A stretch of DNA of 64,000 bases from Novosphingobium profundi (GTDB taxonomy: Bacteria > Pseudomonadota > Alphaproteobacteria > Sphingomonadales > Sphingomonadaceae), in NCBI RefSeq assembly GCF_018491765.1, contig NZ_JABWCU010000005.1:248001-312000 (forward strand). Direction: 5' to 3'. Made by a program: the position numbers and the translations under genes. This document shows, one piece after another, positions 1 to 10,329 of this stretch (within the stretch, counting starts at the first letter, position 1; every line of letters begins with the position of its first letter). Under the pieces are notes generated by a model. It did no database searches and was not told where the DNA came from. It saw only the letters and a program-made list of their open reading frames with translations.

Positions 1-1
1 C

Positions 2-2062
2 TGGATCATCGAGGCGGTGATCGAGCGGCTCGACATCAAGCAGGGCCTCTACGAAAAGCTCGAGGCGCTCAAGAAGCCGGGCACGGCGGTCTCGTCGAAC
101 ACCTCGACGATCCCGCTCGCGCACCTGGTCGAAGGCCGCTCCGACGCGTTCAAGGCCGATTTCCTGATCACCCACTTCTTTAATCCGCCGCGCTACATGC
201 GCCTGATGGAGATCGTGACGGGCCCGGCGACCGACGCCGCCGTGGCGGCCAAGGTGCGCCTCTTCGCCGACGTGGCGCTGGGCAAGACGGTGGTCGATGC
301 CAAGGATACGCCGGGCTTCATCGCCAACCGCATCGGCACTTACTGGATCCAGCTCGGCCTTAACGCGGCCTTTGATCTGGGCATCTCGGTCGAACTGGCC
401 GACGCCGTCGCGGGCAAGCCGATGGGCGTGCCCAAGACCGGCATTTTCGGCCTCGTCGACCTCGTCGGCATCGATCTCATGCCGCACCTTCAGGCGAGCC
501 TCACCTCGACGCTGGCCAAGGACGATCCCTACCAGGCGATCGCGCGCAGCCATCCGCTCATCGAGAAGATGATTGGCGAGGGCTACACCGGCCGCAAGGG
601 CAAGGGCGGCTTCTACCGCCTGAACAAGGACAAGGGCCGCCAGAAGGAGGTCATCGACCTGGCGAGCGGCGAGTACGGCCCGGTTGGCCGTCCGGCTGGT
701 CCGCGCGGATCGGCCGCCAAGGGCGACTTGCGCAAGCTCATCGAGACCAAGGGCGAGATCGGCCAGTACGCCTGGGCGATCCTGGGCGGCACGCTGTCTT
801 ACGCGGCGAGCCTGGTCCCTTCGGCCGCCCATGACATCGTCTCGGTCGATGAGGCGATGAAGCTGGGCTACAACTGGAAGCAGGGCCCCTTCGAGATGAT
901 CGACAAGCTGGGCGCGGCCTGGTTCGCCGAGAAGCTCGAAGCCGAAGGCATGGCCGTGCCCGAGATCCTCAAGATCGCCGGTGAACGCAGCTTCTACCGC
1001 GTCGAGGAGGGCAAGCGCCAGTTCCTGGGGCTCGACGGTGAATACCACGATGTGGTCCACCCCGAAGGCGTGCTCAGCCTTGCCGACGTCAAGCTGGCCT
1101 CCAAGCCGATCCTCAAGAACGCCTCGGCGGCGCTCTGGGACATCGGCGACGGCGTCGTCGCGCTGGAATTCACCGGCAAGATGAACGCCTTGGACGGCGA
1201 GGTGATGAAGCTCATCCTCCAGGCGCTGCCGATCGTGCAGAGCCAGTACAAGGCCATGGTGGTCTACAACGAGGCGGCGCATTTCTCGGCCGGTGCGAAC
1301 CTGGGTCTGGCGATGTTCGCGGTCAACATCGCGGCCTACTCGGAGATCGAGAAGCTCGTCGCGGGCGGGCAGATGGCCTACAAGGGCCTGAAGTACGCGC
1401 CGTTCCCCGTCGTCGGCGCGCCCGCCGGCATGGCGTTGGGCGGGGGCTGCGAGATCCTGCTTCATTGCGATGCGATCCAGGCCCATGCCGAGCTTTACAC
1501 CGGCCTCGTCGAATGCGGCGTCGGGCTGGTCCCGGGCTGGGGCGGCAACGGCGAGATGCTCGACCGCGCGCGCAAGGCCGGCAGGATGCCCAAGGGCCCG
1601 ATGCCGCCGGTCGCCAAGGTATTCGAGATGGTCTCGACCGCGACCGTGTCGAAGTCGGCGGCCAACGCCAAGGAACTACTGTTCCTGCGCGAAGGCGACG
1701 GCGTGACGATGAACCGCGACCGCTTGCTCTACGACGCCAAGCACAAGGCGCTGTCCATGGTCGAAGGCTACACCCCGCCTGAAGCGCCCGAGTTCCGCCT
1801 TCCTGGCGACAGCGGCCGCGTGGGTCTTTCGATGGCGGCCGAGGGCTTCCACAAGCGTGGCCTTGCGACCGATTACGACCTGGTCGTCTCCGATGCGCTG
1901 GCAGAAGTGCTGACAGGCGGCGAGGCGGACGTGGTCGATGTCGTCACCGAACAGGAGCTGCTCAAGCTCGAGCGCGATGCCTTCATGAAGCTGGTCAAGT
2001 CGCCGCGCTCGATCGCCCGCGTCGAGCACATGCTCGAGACCGGCAAGCCGCTGCGCAACTGA
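2..2062 (+). CDS. 3-hydroxyacyl-CoA dehydrogenase / enoyl-CoA hydratase fusion (5' end outside window)
   Basis: Beta-oxidation enzyme that hydrates enoyl-CoA and oxidises 3-hydroxyacyl-CoA. The reading frame is open to the first bases (WIIEAVIE...), so the NAD-binding N-terminus lies outside the window. Visible are the HAD catalytic region (THFFNPPRYMRLMEI, with the His and Glu), the HAD C-terminal domain, then a crotonase-like domain with an oxyanion segment (FSAGANL), GMALGGGCEILL and a Glu-containing VECGVGLVPG. The order HAD first, crotonase last is the reverse of E. coli FadB/FadJ but common in alphaproteobacteria. It ends 51 bp before an acyl-CoA dehydrogenase on the same strand, so the two are probably co-transcribed. 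Family assignment is firm; chain-length preference cannot be read from sequence. Confidence 0.93.
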   Translation, partial: WIIEAVIERLDIKQGLYEKLEALKKPGTAVSSNTSTIPLAHLVEGRSDAFKADFLITHFFNPPRYMRLMEIVTGPATDAAVAAKVRLFADVALGKTVVDAKDTPGFIANRIGTYWIQLGLNAAFDLGISVELADAVAGKPMGVPKTGIFGLVDLVGIDLMPHLQASLTSTLAKDDPYQAIARSHPLIEKMIGEGYTGRKGKGGFYRLNKDKGRQKEVIDLASGEYGPVGRPAGPRGSAAKGDLRKLIETKGEIGQYAWAILGGTLSYAASLVPSAAHDIVSVDEAMKLGYNWKQGPFEMIDKLGAAWFAEKLEAEGMAVPEILKIAGERSFYRVEEGKRQFLGLDGEYHDVVHPEGVLSLADVKLASKPILKNASAALWDIGDGVVALEFTGKMNALDGEVMKLILQALPIVQSQYKAMVVYNEAAHFSAGANLGLAMFAVNIAAYSEIEKLVAGGQMAYKGLKYAPFPVVGAPAGMALGGGCEILLHCDAIQAHAELYTGLVECGVGLVPGWGGNGEMLDRARKAGRMPKGPMPPVAKVFEMVSTATVSKSAANAKELLFLREGDGVTMNRDRLLYDAKHKALSMVEGYTPPEAPEFRLPGDSGRVGLSMAAEGFHKRGLATDYDLVVSDALAEVLTGGEADVVDVVTEQELLKLERDAFMKLVKSPRSIARVEHMLETGKPLRN

Positions 2063-2113
2063 TAGAACATAACCGGGGGACCGCGTTCACGGTCCCTCGC
2101 GAGGAGAGTTGAA

Positions 2114-3916
<1,803 letters not shown>

Positions 3917-3931
3917 TCGGCGCGTGACAGG

Positions 3932-3955
3932 CGCCCCCGGCCACGGTCGGGGGCG
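3932..3955. terminator. GC-rich hairpin between convergent genes
   Basis: CGCCCCCG (3932-3939) pairs perfectly with CGGGGGCG (3948-3955) across an 8-nt loop. It lies between the stop codons of the acyl-CoA dehydrogenase and the convergent chemoreceptor gene. There is no T-tract on either side, so it may stop transcription only weakly or with Rho. Confidence 0.5.
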
Positions 3956-3994
3956 TCCTGCGCTCAGGTAAAGGCGCGCTTAGCCTTAGGTGCG

Positions 3995-5428
3995 TCAGGC
4001 GTAAGCGCGCTGGGCCACCGGGCTCTCGCTCTCGATGCGGAAGGTCTGCGCCTGCGCGGCGAGGCGCGTGGCGTCCGAGGACAGCGAATGCACCGCCGCC
4101 GAGGTCTGCTCGACCATCGCGGCGTTGCGGTGGGTGGTCTCGTCCATCTGCCCCATCGCGGTGTTGATCTGGCTGATCGCCGAGGCCTGGGCCTCGTTGT
4201 CGCGGGCCATCGTGTTGATCAGCGTGTGGACTTTCTCCACTTCGTGGGCCAGCGCCTCGAGCTCGCGGCTCACCGCGAAGACGGCGCTCGCGGCCTGCTC
4301 GATCTCGCTGCGCGTGGTGCTGAGGCCAGTGCGGGCCTTGTGGGCTTCTTCTTCCGAACGCATCGCGAGCGCCGACACCAGATCGGCGACGACCGCGAAG
4401 CCGCGGCCCGCTTCCCCTGCGCGCCCCGCTTCGACCGCCGCGTTCATGGCGAGCACGCGGGTCTGGAAGGCGATCTTGTCGAGCCCTTCGATCACGGTGT
4501 CGATGCCGCGCGCACTTTCCTGGACCTGTCCCATTGCCTCACCGGCGTGGACCGCCGCGTCGCGACCTTGCAAGGTGGCGCTCAGCGCCCCCGAGGCGAG
4601 ACCAAGCGTCTCCTGCGCGCCCGAAGCCGTGGTGCGCACGAGCGCCTCGATGCTCTGCAGCGTCGAGGTAACCTCCTCGAGACTGGCCGCATTGCTTTCG
4701 GTGCGCCGGGCAAGGTCCTCGGTCGCACTGGCGATCTCGCCGGTGCCGGTCTGGATCGTACCGGCGGTGTCGATGACGGTGGCGATGGTCTGGCGCAAGT
4801 TGCCGAGGCTGCGGTTGAATGAGCGGGCCAGCGATTCGAAGCTGTCGGGCAATCCGTCGACGTCCCGCGTCAGGTTGCCCTGCGCGAGGTCGGAAAGTGC
4901 GGTGTCGAGCGCGGCGATTGCGGCCGCGCGTTCGGCTTCGGCTTCCTCGAAATAGACCGAGATCGAGAGCTGCATGTCGAGAAGGGCAGCTTTCACCAGC
5001 ACCGCGCGCAGGGCCCCGGCGTTGGGAGCGAGACCGACCAGTCGTTTCCAGGGCGCGCTCTGGGCGTCGACTGCGCGCAAGAGTTCCTCGATGATCAGGG
5101 AATAGCTGCCGATGTACCAGCGCGGTTCGAGACCGATCGTGGCGTGGACCTTGCCGATGCGGCGCACGGCCTCGACGTAGGCGGCATCGAAGGTTGCGTT
5201 CGACAGGTTCATCCAGTGCCGGATCTGCGCTGTCCTGGCCTTTTCCATATGTGCATTGTCGCGGAACATGGCGGCGGTTGCGGGCGTCTTGCGGGCGCGG
5301 GCATAGAAGCGGTCGAGGGCGGGAACGATGGCCTTGCTCAGGAAAGGCTGGGCGGCGACCAGCGTCTTGCGCTGGGCGGCAGTGAATTCGATGAACTCCA
5401 GATGGGCGTCGAGGGCGTTGAGGGACAA
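3995..5428 (-). CDS. Soluble globin-coupled methyl-accepting chemotaxis protein (HemAT-like)
   Basis: Predicted oxygen or redox sensor. Residues about 1-170 form a protoglobin-type sensor (EFTAAQRKTL near the start; RRIGKVHATIGLEPRWYIGSY carries the likely proximal haem His). The C-terminal half is an MCP signalling coiled coil with the hairpin tip FQTRVLAMNAAVEAGRAGEA. No membrane segment is present. I chose a TTG start at 5428 because AGGAG lies 10 nt upstream and the globin fold begins there; in-frame ATGs further upstream would add unrelated sequence. The tip departs from consensus (DLVSALAMRS where DEVRxLAxRS is usual). No che genes are in the window, so its partner kinase is encoded elsewhere. 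Confidence 0.85.
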   Translation of the reverse strand: MSLNALDAHLEFIEFTAAQRKTLVAAQPFLSKAIVPALDRFYARARKTPATAAMFRDNAHMEKARTAQIRHWMNLSNATFDAAYVEAVRRIGKVHATIGLEPRWYIGSYSLIIEELLRAVDAQSAPWKRLVGLAPNAGALRAVLVKAALLDMQLSISVYFEEAEAERAAAIAALDTALSDLAQGNLTRDVDGLPDSFESLARSFNRSLGNLRQTIATVIDTAGTIQTGTGEIASATEDLARRTESNAASLEEVTSTLQSIEALVRTTASGAQETLGLASGALSATLQGRDAAVHAGEAMGQVQESARGIDTVIEGLDKIAFQTRVLAMNAAVEAGRAGEAGRGFAVVADLVSALAMRSEEEAHKARTGLSTTRSEIEQAASAVFAVSRELEALAHEVEKVHTLINTMARDNEAQASAISQINTAMGQMDETTHRNAAMVEQTSAAVHSLSSDATRLAAQAQTFRIESESPVAQRAYA

Positions 5429-5534
5429 GGCGTTCGGTCTCCTGCGAATGTATGTCGCGTGTGTTTCTTCCTCGCGTTTTAGATGGAAATGCGGGGCACG
5501 ATGGATCGCAGGGTGAAACATTTGCAATCCGTGC

Positions 5535-5581
5535 ACCTGAGCTCACCGCCATCCGCAGGCCGGATGGCGGTGAGCTCAGGT
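5535..5581. terminator. Perfect 21-bp inverted repeat downstream of opgH
   Basis: Arms 5535-5555 and 5561-5581 are perfect reverse complements around the 5-nt loop CAGGC. The element begins 50 bp past the opgH stop and lies upstream of the chemoreceptor start on the same strand, so it probably ends the opg operon transcript. It lacks a U-tract on the minus strand, which is atypical for an intrinsic terminator. Confidence 0.6.
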
Positions 5582-5631
5582 CGATCGGTGCAGGTGAACG
5601 CGGCAGGCAATCGGGCCGCCGCGGGCCTTGT

Positions 5632-7467
5632 TCAGGTATGCGAACGCGCGTCGACATCCCCGAGTGCATCGGTGCCCGATGCCGGTTGCGCGGATGTCTC
5701 GGTGTCGATCGCCGGGGGCGGTACCTTGAAGAGCCGTGTGGAATGGTGTTCGGGCGTACGCGGAGAGCGCGAGGTCAGGCTGATGAACCAGGGCGAGGTG
5801 AGCAGGCCGAGCGTCAGCGGCGAGAGCCAGATCGCCGTGACCGGATCGAAGTAGGCTGTCGCGGCGAAAAGCACGCCGAGCGCGAGGTGTTCGCGCAAGT
5901 CGGGAATGATCTCGCGTACCGAGATGCGCCGCGCCTCGCGCGCCTGGGTCGACCAGCCCGCCGAAATGCCGAACAGCAGGCCGAGCAGGGCCTTGGTCTG
6001 GGTGACCATGGTGATCGGCGCGAAGAGCATGGCAAGTGGCACTTCGACCGCGACCGAGCGCAGGATCGTCGCGGTGCCACCGAAGGCCTTGCGCCGTGCA
6101 GGCTCGGCCAGCATCCAGACGAGGCCCATGATCTTGGGGCCGAACAGCAAGGTGATCGTGAGCCAGAGCACGCTGGGCGGCGCGGCCCCGACGAAACCGG
6201 TGCCCACGCTTGTGGCGCCGGCGGCCTGGCCGATCGTGACCAGTAGCAGGAGCAGCCAGCCGGGTGAGGTAAGGTAGGCCGAGGCGCCGATGAGAAGGTG
6301 CAGGCGGCTGGTCCAGGTCAGGCCCGAGGTGCCCAGCAGGCGCAAGTGCTGCAGGTTGCCCTGCATCCAGCGCCGGTCGCGGATCGCCATGTCGACGACG
6401 GTGGGCGGAAATTCCTCGTAGGAGCCGCCGATCATGACCATGTGTACGGCCCAGCCACGCCGGCGCAGCAGCGCGGATTCGAGCATATCGTGGCTGAGGA
6501 TGTGGCCGCCGAAGGGCCCGTCGCCGGGCAGCTCGGGGAGGCCGCAGCTCTCGGCGAAGGCGCGCGTACGCACGATCGCGTTGTGGCCCCAGAAGTTCGA
6601 TTCCGAACCCGACCACCACAGGAGCCCCGCCGAGGCGATCGGGCCGTAGGCTTCGCTCGCGAACTGCATCCAGCGCTGGAACAGGGTGTGCGCGTTGATG
6701 ATCATCGGCACCGTCTGGAGGAGGCCGATCGAGGGGCGCTCCTCCATGATCGAGGCCATGCCCACGATGGCATCGCCGCTCATCATCGAGTCCGCGTCGA
6801 GCACCAGCATGCATTCGTAGGCCCCGCCGAAGCGGCGGACCCATTCGGCGATGTTGCCGGGCTTGCGCGCGATGTTCTTCTCGCGGCGGCGGTAGTAGAC
6901 GTTGACCGGGGCCTCGGCGGCAAGTTCCTGCCAGGCGGCGAGCTCGCGGCGTCCGGAAAGTTCGTTCGAATCGGACAGCACGAAGAAGTCGATCCAGGGC
7001 GCGCCGCCCGCCTTCGCGATCGACTTCGTCATGGCGCGCACCCGCGCGAAAACTTCCTCGACGCTCTCGTTGTAGACCGGCATCAGCACCGCGGTGCGCT
7101 TGGTGAGCGACTGGGCGGGGCTGGGGATCGCGGTGAAGCCGGGATGCTCGCCCGAGATCAGCTTGAGGAAGCCGATCGTCGAGCTGACGAAGCCGAAGGC
7201 GATCCAGGTGAACAGCGGCACGAAGAAGACGAGCAGCGCCACCTCGATGACGTCGAGCCCATCGCGCGAGAACGAGAAGCGCAGCTCGCTCGAGGCGGCA
7301 AGGCCGATCACCGCGGTGAGCGCGATCAGCAAGAGCCGCTTGACGGCCATCCCGTGCGGCTGGGTCTTGACCTCGATCGAGCCCGGAGGCGCGCCATCGA
7401 GCCGCTGGATCGGCATGGCGAGCGGGGCTTCGTCGGGGAGCTGTCGCACGGGAGAAGGCAGGGTCAT
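5632..7467 (-). CDS. opgH: Glucan glucosyltransferase H (osmoregulated periplasmic glucan synthesis)
   Basis: Inner-membrane GT2 that polymerises glucose from UDP-glucose into the beta-glucan backbone and is thought to move it to the periplasm. Catalytic features are visible: VLSDSNE, the DAD in LVLDADSMMSGD, SHDMLESALL (third acidic site) and RDRRWMQGN (the QxxRW-equivalent, as in the MdoH family), with two N-terminal and several C-terminal membrane segments. The 611-aa form is much shorter than E. coli OpgH (847 aa), lacking most of the cytoplasmic N-terminal extension. The ATG overlaps the opgG stop as ATGA, so translation is coupled. It is last in a four-gene operon. Confidence 0.95.
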   Translation of the reverse strand: MTLPSPVRQLPDEAPLAMPIQRLDGAPPGSIEVKTQPHGMAVKRLLLIALTAVIGLAASSELRFSFSRDGLDVIEVALLVFFVPLFTWIAFGFVSSTIGFLKLISGEHPGFTAIPSPAQSLTKRTAVLMPVYNESVEEVFARVRAMTKSIAKAGGAPWIDFFVLSDSNELSGRRELAAWQELAAEAPVNVYYRRREKNIARKPGNIAEWVRRFGGAYECMLVLDADSMMSGDAIVGMASIMEERPSIGLLQTVPMIINAHTLFQRWMQFASEAYGPIASAGLLWWSGSESNFWGHNAIVRTRAFAESCGLPELPGDGPFGGHILSHDMLESALLRRRGWAVHMVMIGGSYEEFPPTVVDMAIRDRRWMQGNLQHLRLLGTSGLTWTSRLHLLIGASAYLTSPGWLLLLLVTIGQAAGATSVGTGFVGAAPPSVLWLTITLLFGPKIMGLVWMLAEPARRKAFGGTATILRSVAVEVPLAMLFAPITMVTQTKALLGLLFGISAGWSTQAREARRISVREIIPDLREHLALGVLFAATAYFDPVTAIWLSPLTLGLLTSPWFISLTSRSPRTPEHHSTRLFKVPPPAIDTETSAQPASGTDALGDVDARSHT

Positions 7468-9053
7468 ACGTTGAGGGCTTTGATCACGGTTTCGCTGAGG
7501 GCGTCCTTGCCCCTTTTCAGGAACAGTCGCAAATCCATGGGGTTCCCGATCGAATTTGCAGATTGTGCAGGCGCGAGGCGAATGTCGAGCTTGACCCGCC
7601 ACAGCGCGTTCTGGCCCGAGACCGGATAGGCCTCGCTCGCGAGCAGCGCGCCCTCGGGCAACTGGGCGACCACCTCGACCCCGCTCGAACGGTCAAGCCC
7701 GGCAAGCGCGGGGCCGGCGAAATCGAACACGAACTTGCGGGCACCCTCGATCGCGGGCGCGTCGGCAAGGCCCGCCTTGCCCGACCAGTCGTTGACGCAG
7801 CGTGCGATGGCGCTTTCGCTCGGGTCCTTGCAAGTCCAGGTCAGGCGGTAGGAGAAGGCCAGCTCGTCGCCTGCGCGGACCGGCTTTTCCGGGGTCCAGA
7901 ACGCGGCGATGTTGTCCTGGTTCTCATTGTCGGTCGGCATCTCGTAGAGCTTGACCGCGCCCTTGCCCCAGTCCGAAGTCGGCTCGACCCACAAGGAGGG
8001 GCGCCGATCGTACCATGAGCCGTCATCCTGGTAATGCGCGAAGTCCTGGTCGCGCTGGAGCAGGCCGAAGGCCTTGGGGCTGTTGTCGGTGAACGTGAAG
8101 CTGGTGGGTTTGACCGCGTTCTCGAGCGGGCGCCAGACCTGTTCGCCGTTGCCCGAACGGATGGCAAGGCCGTCGCTGTCGTGGACTTCGGGGCGCCAGT
8201 CGGGGCCGCGCGGAGGGCGCGGGTAGGCGCGGCTGGCCTGGTCGTACCAGAACATGCTCGAGGCCGGGGCCATGCCCAGTTGGCGGACGTCCTTGCGGAA
8301 GAACAGTTGGGCCTTGATGTCCTGGGTCGCCCCTTCCTGCGGCTGGCCATTAGTGTCGATGCGGTAGACGCCGCTCACCGAGGGACTGTCGAGCAGCGCG
8401 TGGATGAGGAAGTGGTCCGCGCCCAGCTGCTCGATCCAGAAGTGGGTGAAGAGGGGAAATTCCTCGCCCGAGGGCAGGCCGGTGTCGATCGCGAGGCCGC
8501 GCGCGGAAATCCCGAACTGGTCGCGCGATCCCGAGGTCCGGAAGTAGCTTGCCCCCATGAACGAGAGCCAGTCGGCGTGGCCGTCCTGGGCCATCACGCG
8601 AAAGCCCGCGATGTCGGCCTTGGTATTGTCGACGAAGAGGCTCGAACTGTCGACCACGGGGCGCGCCATGCCGTTCTCGACGATGTCGATGCCCACCTTG
8701 TAGGGCGCGACGGCGGTGGCGGTCGGGAAGAAGCGGATGACGTTGGCGACGGCCGAGGCAGAGCCGTAGGTGAGCCGCGCGAGGGTGTCGAAATCCTTGG
8801 CGGCGAGCGGCGATACTTGCGGCTGGGCGTAAGGCTTCGCCGCCAGATCGCGTGCCCGCTTGACCAGTTTGTCCCACGAAAACGGTTCGGCCTTGCCCAG
8901 CATCGTGGCGGCTGGCGGGGCGGCGCCCGTGGTCAGCATCGCGGCTAGGCCGAGGAGCAAGGTGCCGGCCTCGCGGCGGTTCATCGCGGGGCCGCCGCGC
9001 GCGGTGGGGCCCGACATCGCGAGCGGCGTGTTCAGCTTAGGCGTCTTCAGCAT
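7464..9053 (-). CDS. opgG: Periplasmic glucan biosynthesis protein G/D family
   Basis: Periplasmic beta-sandwich protein needed for osmoregulated glucan assembly, acting on the product of OpgH; OpgG and OpgD homologues are now considered glucan-acting glycoside hydrolases. Length 529 aa fits the family. The N-terminus holds an RR pair before a hydrophobic stretch (NRREAGTLLLGLAAM), resembling the Tat signal of OpgD. Family blocks include FPLFTHFWIEQ, ANGQPQEG-like and FWTPEKPVRAGDE. I chose the ATG at 9053 (GGAG 12 nt upstream); ATG 8984, directly before the RR motif, is possible. The stop overlaps the opgH start, and the adaptor gene ends 46 bp upstream. The G versus D assignment is not settled by sequence alone. 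Confidence 0.92.
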   Translation of the reverse strand: MLKTPKLNTPLAMSGPTARGGPAMNRREAGTLLLGLAAMLTTGAAPPAATMLGKAEPFSWDKLVKRARDLAAKPYAQPQVSPLAAKDFDTLARLTYGSASAVANVIRFFPTATAVAPYKVGIDIVENGMARPVVDSSSLFVDNTKADIAGFRVMAQDGHADWLSFMGASYFRTSGSRDQFGISARGLAIDTGLPSGEEFPLFTHFWIEQLGADHFLIHALLDSPSVSGVYRIDTNGQPQEGATQDIKAQLFFRKDVRQLGMAPASSMFWYDQASRAYPRPPRGPDWRPEVHDSDGLAIRSGNGEQVWRPLENAVKPTSFTFTDNSPKAFGLLQRDQDFAHYQDDGSWYDRRPSLWVEPTSDWGKGAVKLYEMPTDNENQDNIAAFWTPEKPVRAGDELAFSYRLTWTCKDPSESAIARCVNDWSGKAGLADAPAIEGARKFVFDFAGPALAGLDRSSGVEVVAQLPEGALLASEAYPVSGQNALWRVKLDIRLAPAQSANSIGNPMDLRLFLKRGKDALSETVIKALNV

Positions 9054-9099
9054 AGGGGTAGTGAACTCCGGTTGTGCGCCCCCAGTTTGGTTCTCGCCT

Positions 9100-10329
9100 T
9101 CACTTCGCGTCGGCCGGCGCCTCGCGCCAACCGATGATGACATCCTCTCCCGGATGCAGTTCGGAGGAAAAGACCTGCGTGCGACCGCCATCGCTGCCCC
9201 CCGTGGTGACGAAGACACGGCGTGGATTGCCGTCCTCGCCCACGAGATAGATCGAATCGCGCGCAGCCCCGCTGCGGTTCCCGCCTTCGGGATCGAATTG
9301 CAGGGCGGCGTCGGGGACCAGCAGGACGTCGCGCCGCTCGTCGAGCGTGACTTCGACGCGCGCGGCCATGCCCGGCCGGACGGCGGGGGCTGGGTCCTTG
9401 AGCGCGAAATGGGCGACCCGCTGTCCGTCGACCGTCTCGATCCGCTCGAGGACGGCACGCTGTTCGAGGTCGGGCTGCGCTTCGAGCCTCAGGCGCGCCT
9501 CGGCGCCGGGCTTGGCCGACATGGCGGCGCGGCTGGCGAGCGGCACGTCGATGCCGAGCGCGGTGCCCTTGCGCACGAGCGTGAACAGCGGCTGGTCGCG
9601 CTGGATCATCTGCCCTTGCGCGATCTGATGGACGAGCACGGTGCCCTCGAAGGGCGCGCGGATCACGCGCCCGCTGGCCTGTTTCTCGAGCGCCGCGACA
9701 TCGAGCCGGGCGGCTTCGAGGCGGGCCGTTGCGGCCGAAAGCGCATCGCGCGCGCGCGCCGCCTCGCTGCGCGCACCCGTCATCTCATTGAGCGAGGGGA
9801 CGCGGTGGCCCGATTCGCGCCAGACGCGCTCGAAGCGGGCGAGGCGCGCTTCCACGTCCTCGAGCGCGGTGCGCGCGGCGTCCTTTTCGGCACTTGCGGA
9901 CTGGGCCTGGGCCTTGCGCGCGGCGAGGGCATCGTCGCTGCCGCGCGCCTCGATCGTGGCGAGGACCTGCCCCAGTTGCACGTCGCTGCCGCTGGCGACC
10001 TCGAGCGTGGCGATGCGGCCATCAAGCCGGGCGCGGATCGGCAGTTCGTCGCGGCCGTGGATCGTGCCCGCCTCGGAGAGTTGGGGCACGAAATTGCCGC
10101 TCTCGATCGGGGTCACGTAATAGGGCGTGGCGCTGCCCGAGACGAAACGTACGAACAGCGCGGCAATCGCGAAAAGCGAAAGGACCAGCACCACGAGGCT
10201 GATGAGCTGGCGTCGCGCGCGGCGGGGGCTGGCGCCAAGGAATGCGTCGAGAGGGCTGTGCGGCGGGCCGTCGGCCGCCGTTTCGCTCGTCGGGCCGGGG
10301 ATCTGGTCGGATGCGGGTGTGTCAGTCAC
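9100..10329 (-). CDS. HlyD/AcrA-type periplasmic adaptor in the opg operon
   Basis: Membrane-fusion protein predicted to bridge an inner-membrane system to an outer-membrane channel. One membrane helix (ISLVVLVLSLFAIAALFV) is followed by a barrel-sandwich half (DGRIATLEVASGSDVQLGQVL), a long Ala/Arg-rich coiled-coil hairpin, the second lipoyl half (RVIRAPFEGTVLVHQIAQGQ) and a beta-barrel domain. The GTG start at 10329 has an excellent GGAGG 9 nt upstream and lies inside the 3' end of the TolC-like gene (8-bp overlap). No ABC, MFS or RND pump is adjacent; the only inner-membrane partner in the operon is OpgH. Family is firm; the glucan export role is inference. Confidence 0.9.
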   Translation of the reverse strand: MTDTPASDQIPGPTSETAADGPPHSPLDAFLGASPRRARRQLISLVVLVLSLFAIAALFVRFVSGSATPYYVTPIESGNFVPQLSEAGTIHGRDELPIRARLDGRIATLEVASGSDVQLGQVLATIEARGSDDALAARKAQAQSASAEKDAARTALEDVEARLARFERVWRESGHRVPSLNEMTGARSEAARARDALSAATARLEAARLDVAALEKQASGRVIRAPFEGTVLVHQIAQGQMIQRDQPLFTLVRKGTALGIDVPLASRAAMSAKPGAEARLRLEAQPDLEQRAVLERIETVDGQRVAHFALKDPAPAVRPGMAARVEVTLDERRDVLLVPDAALQFDPEGGNRSGAARDSIYLVGEDGNPRRVFVTTGGSDGGRTQVFSSELHPGEDVIIGWREAPADAK

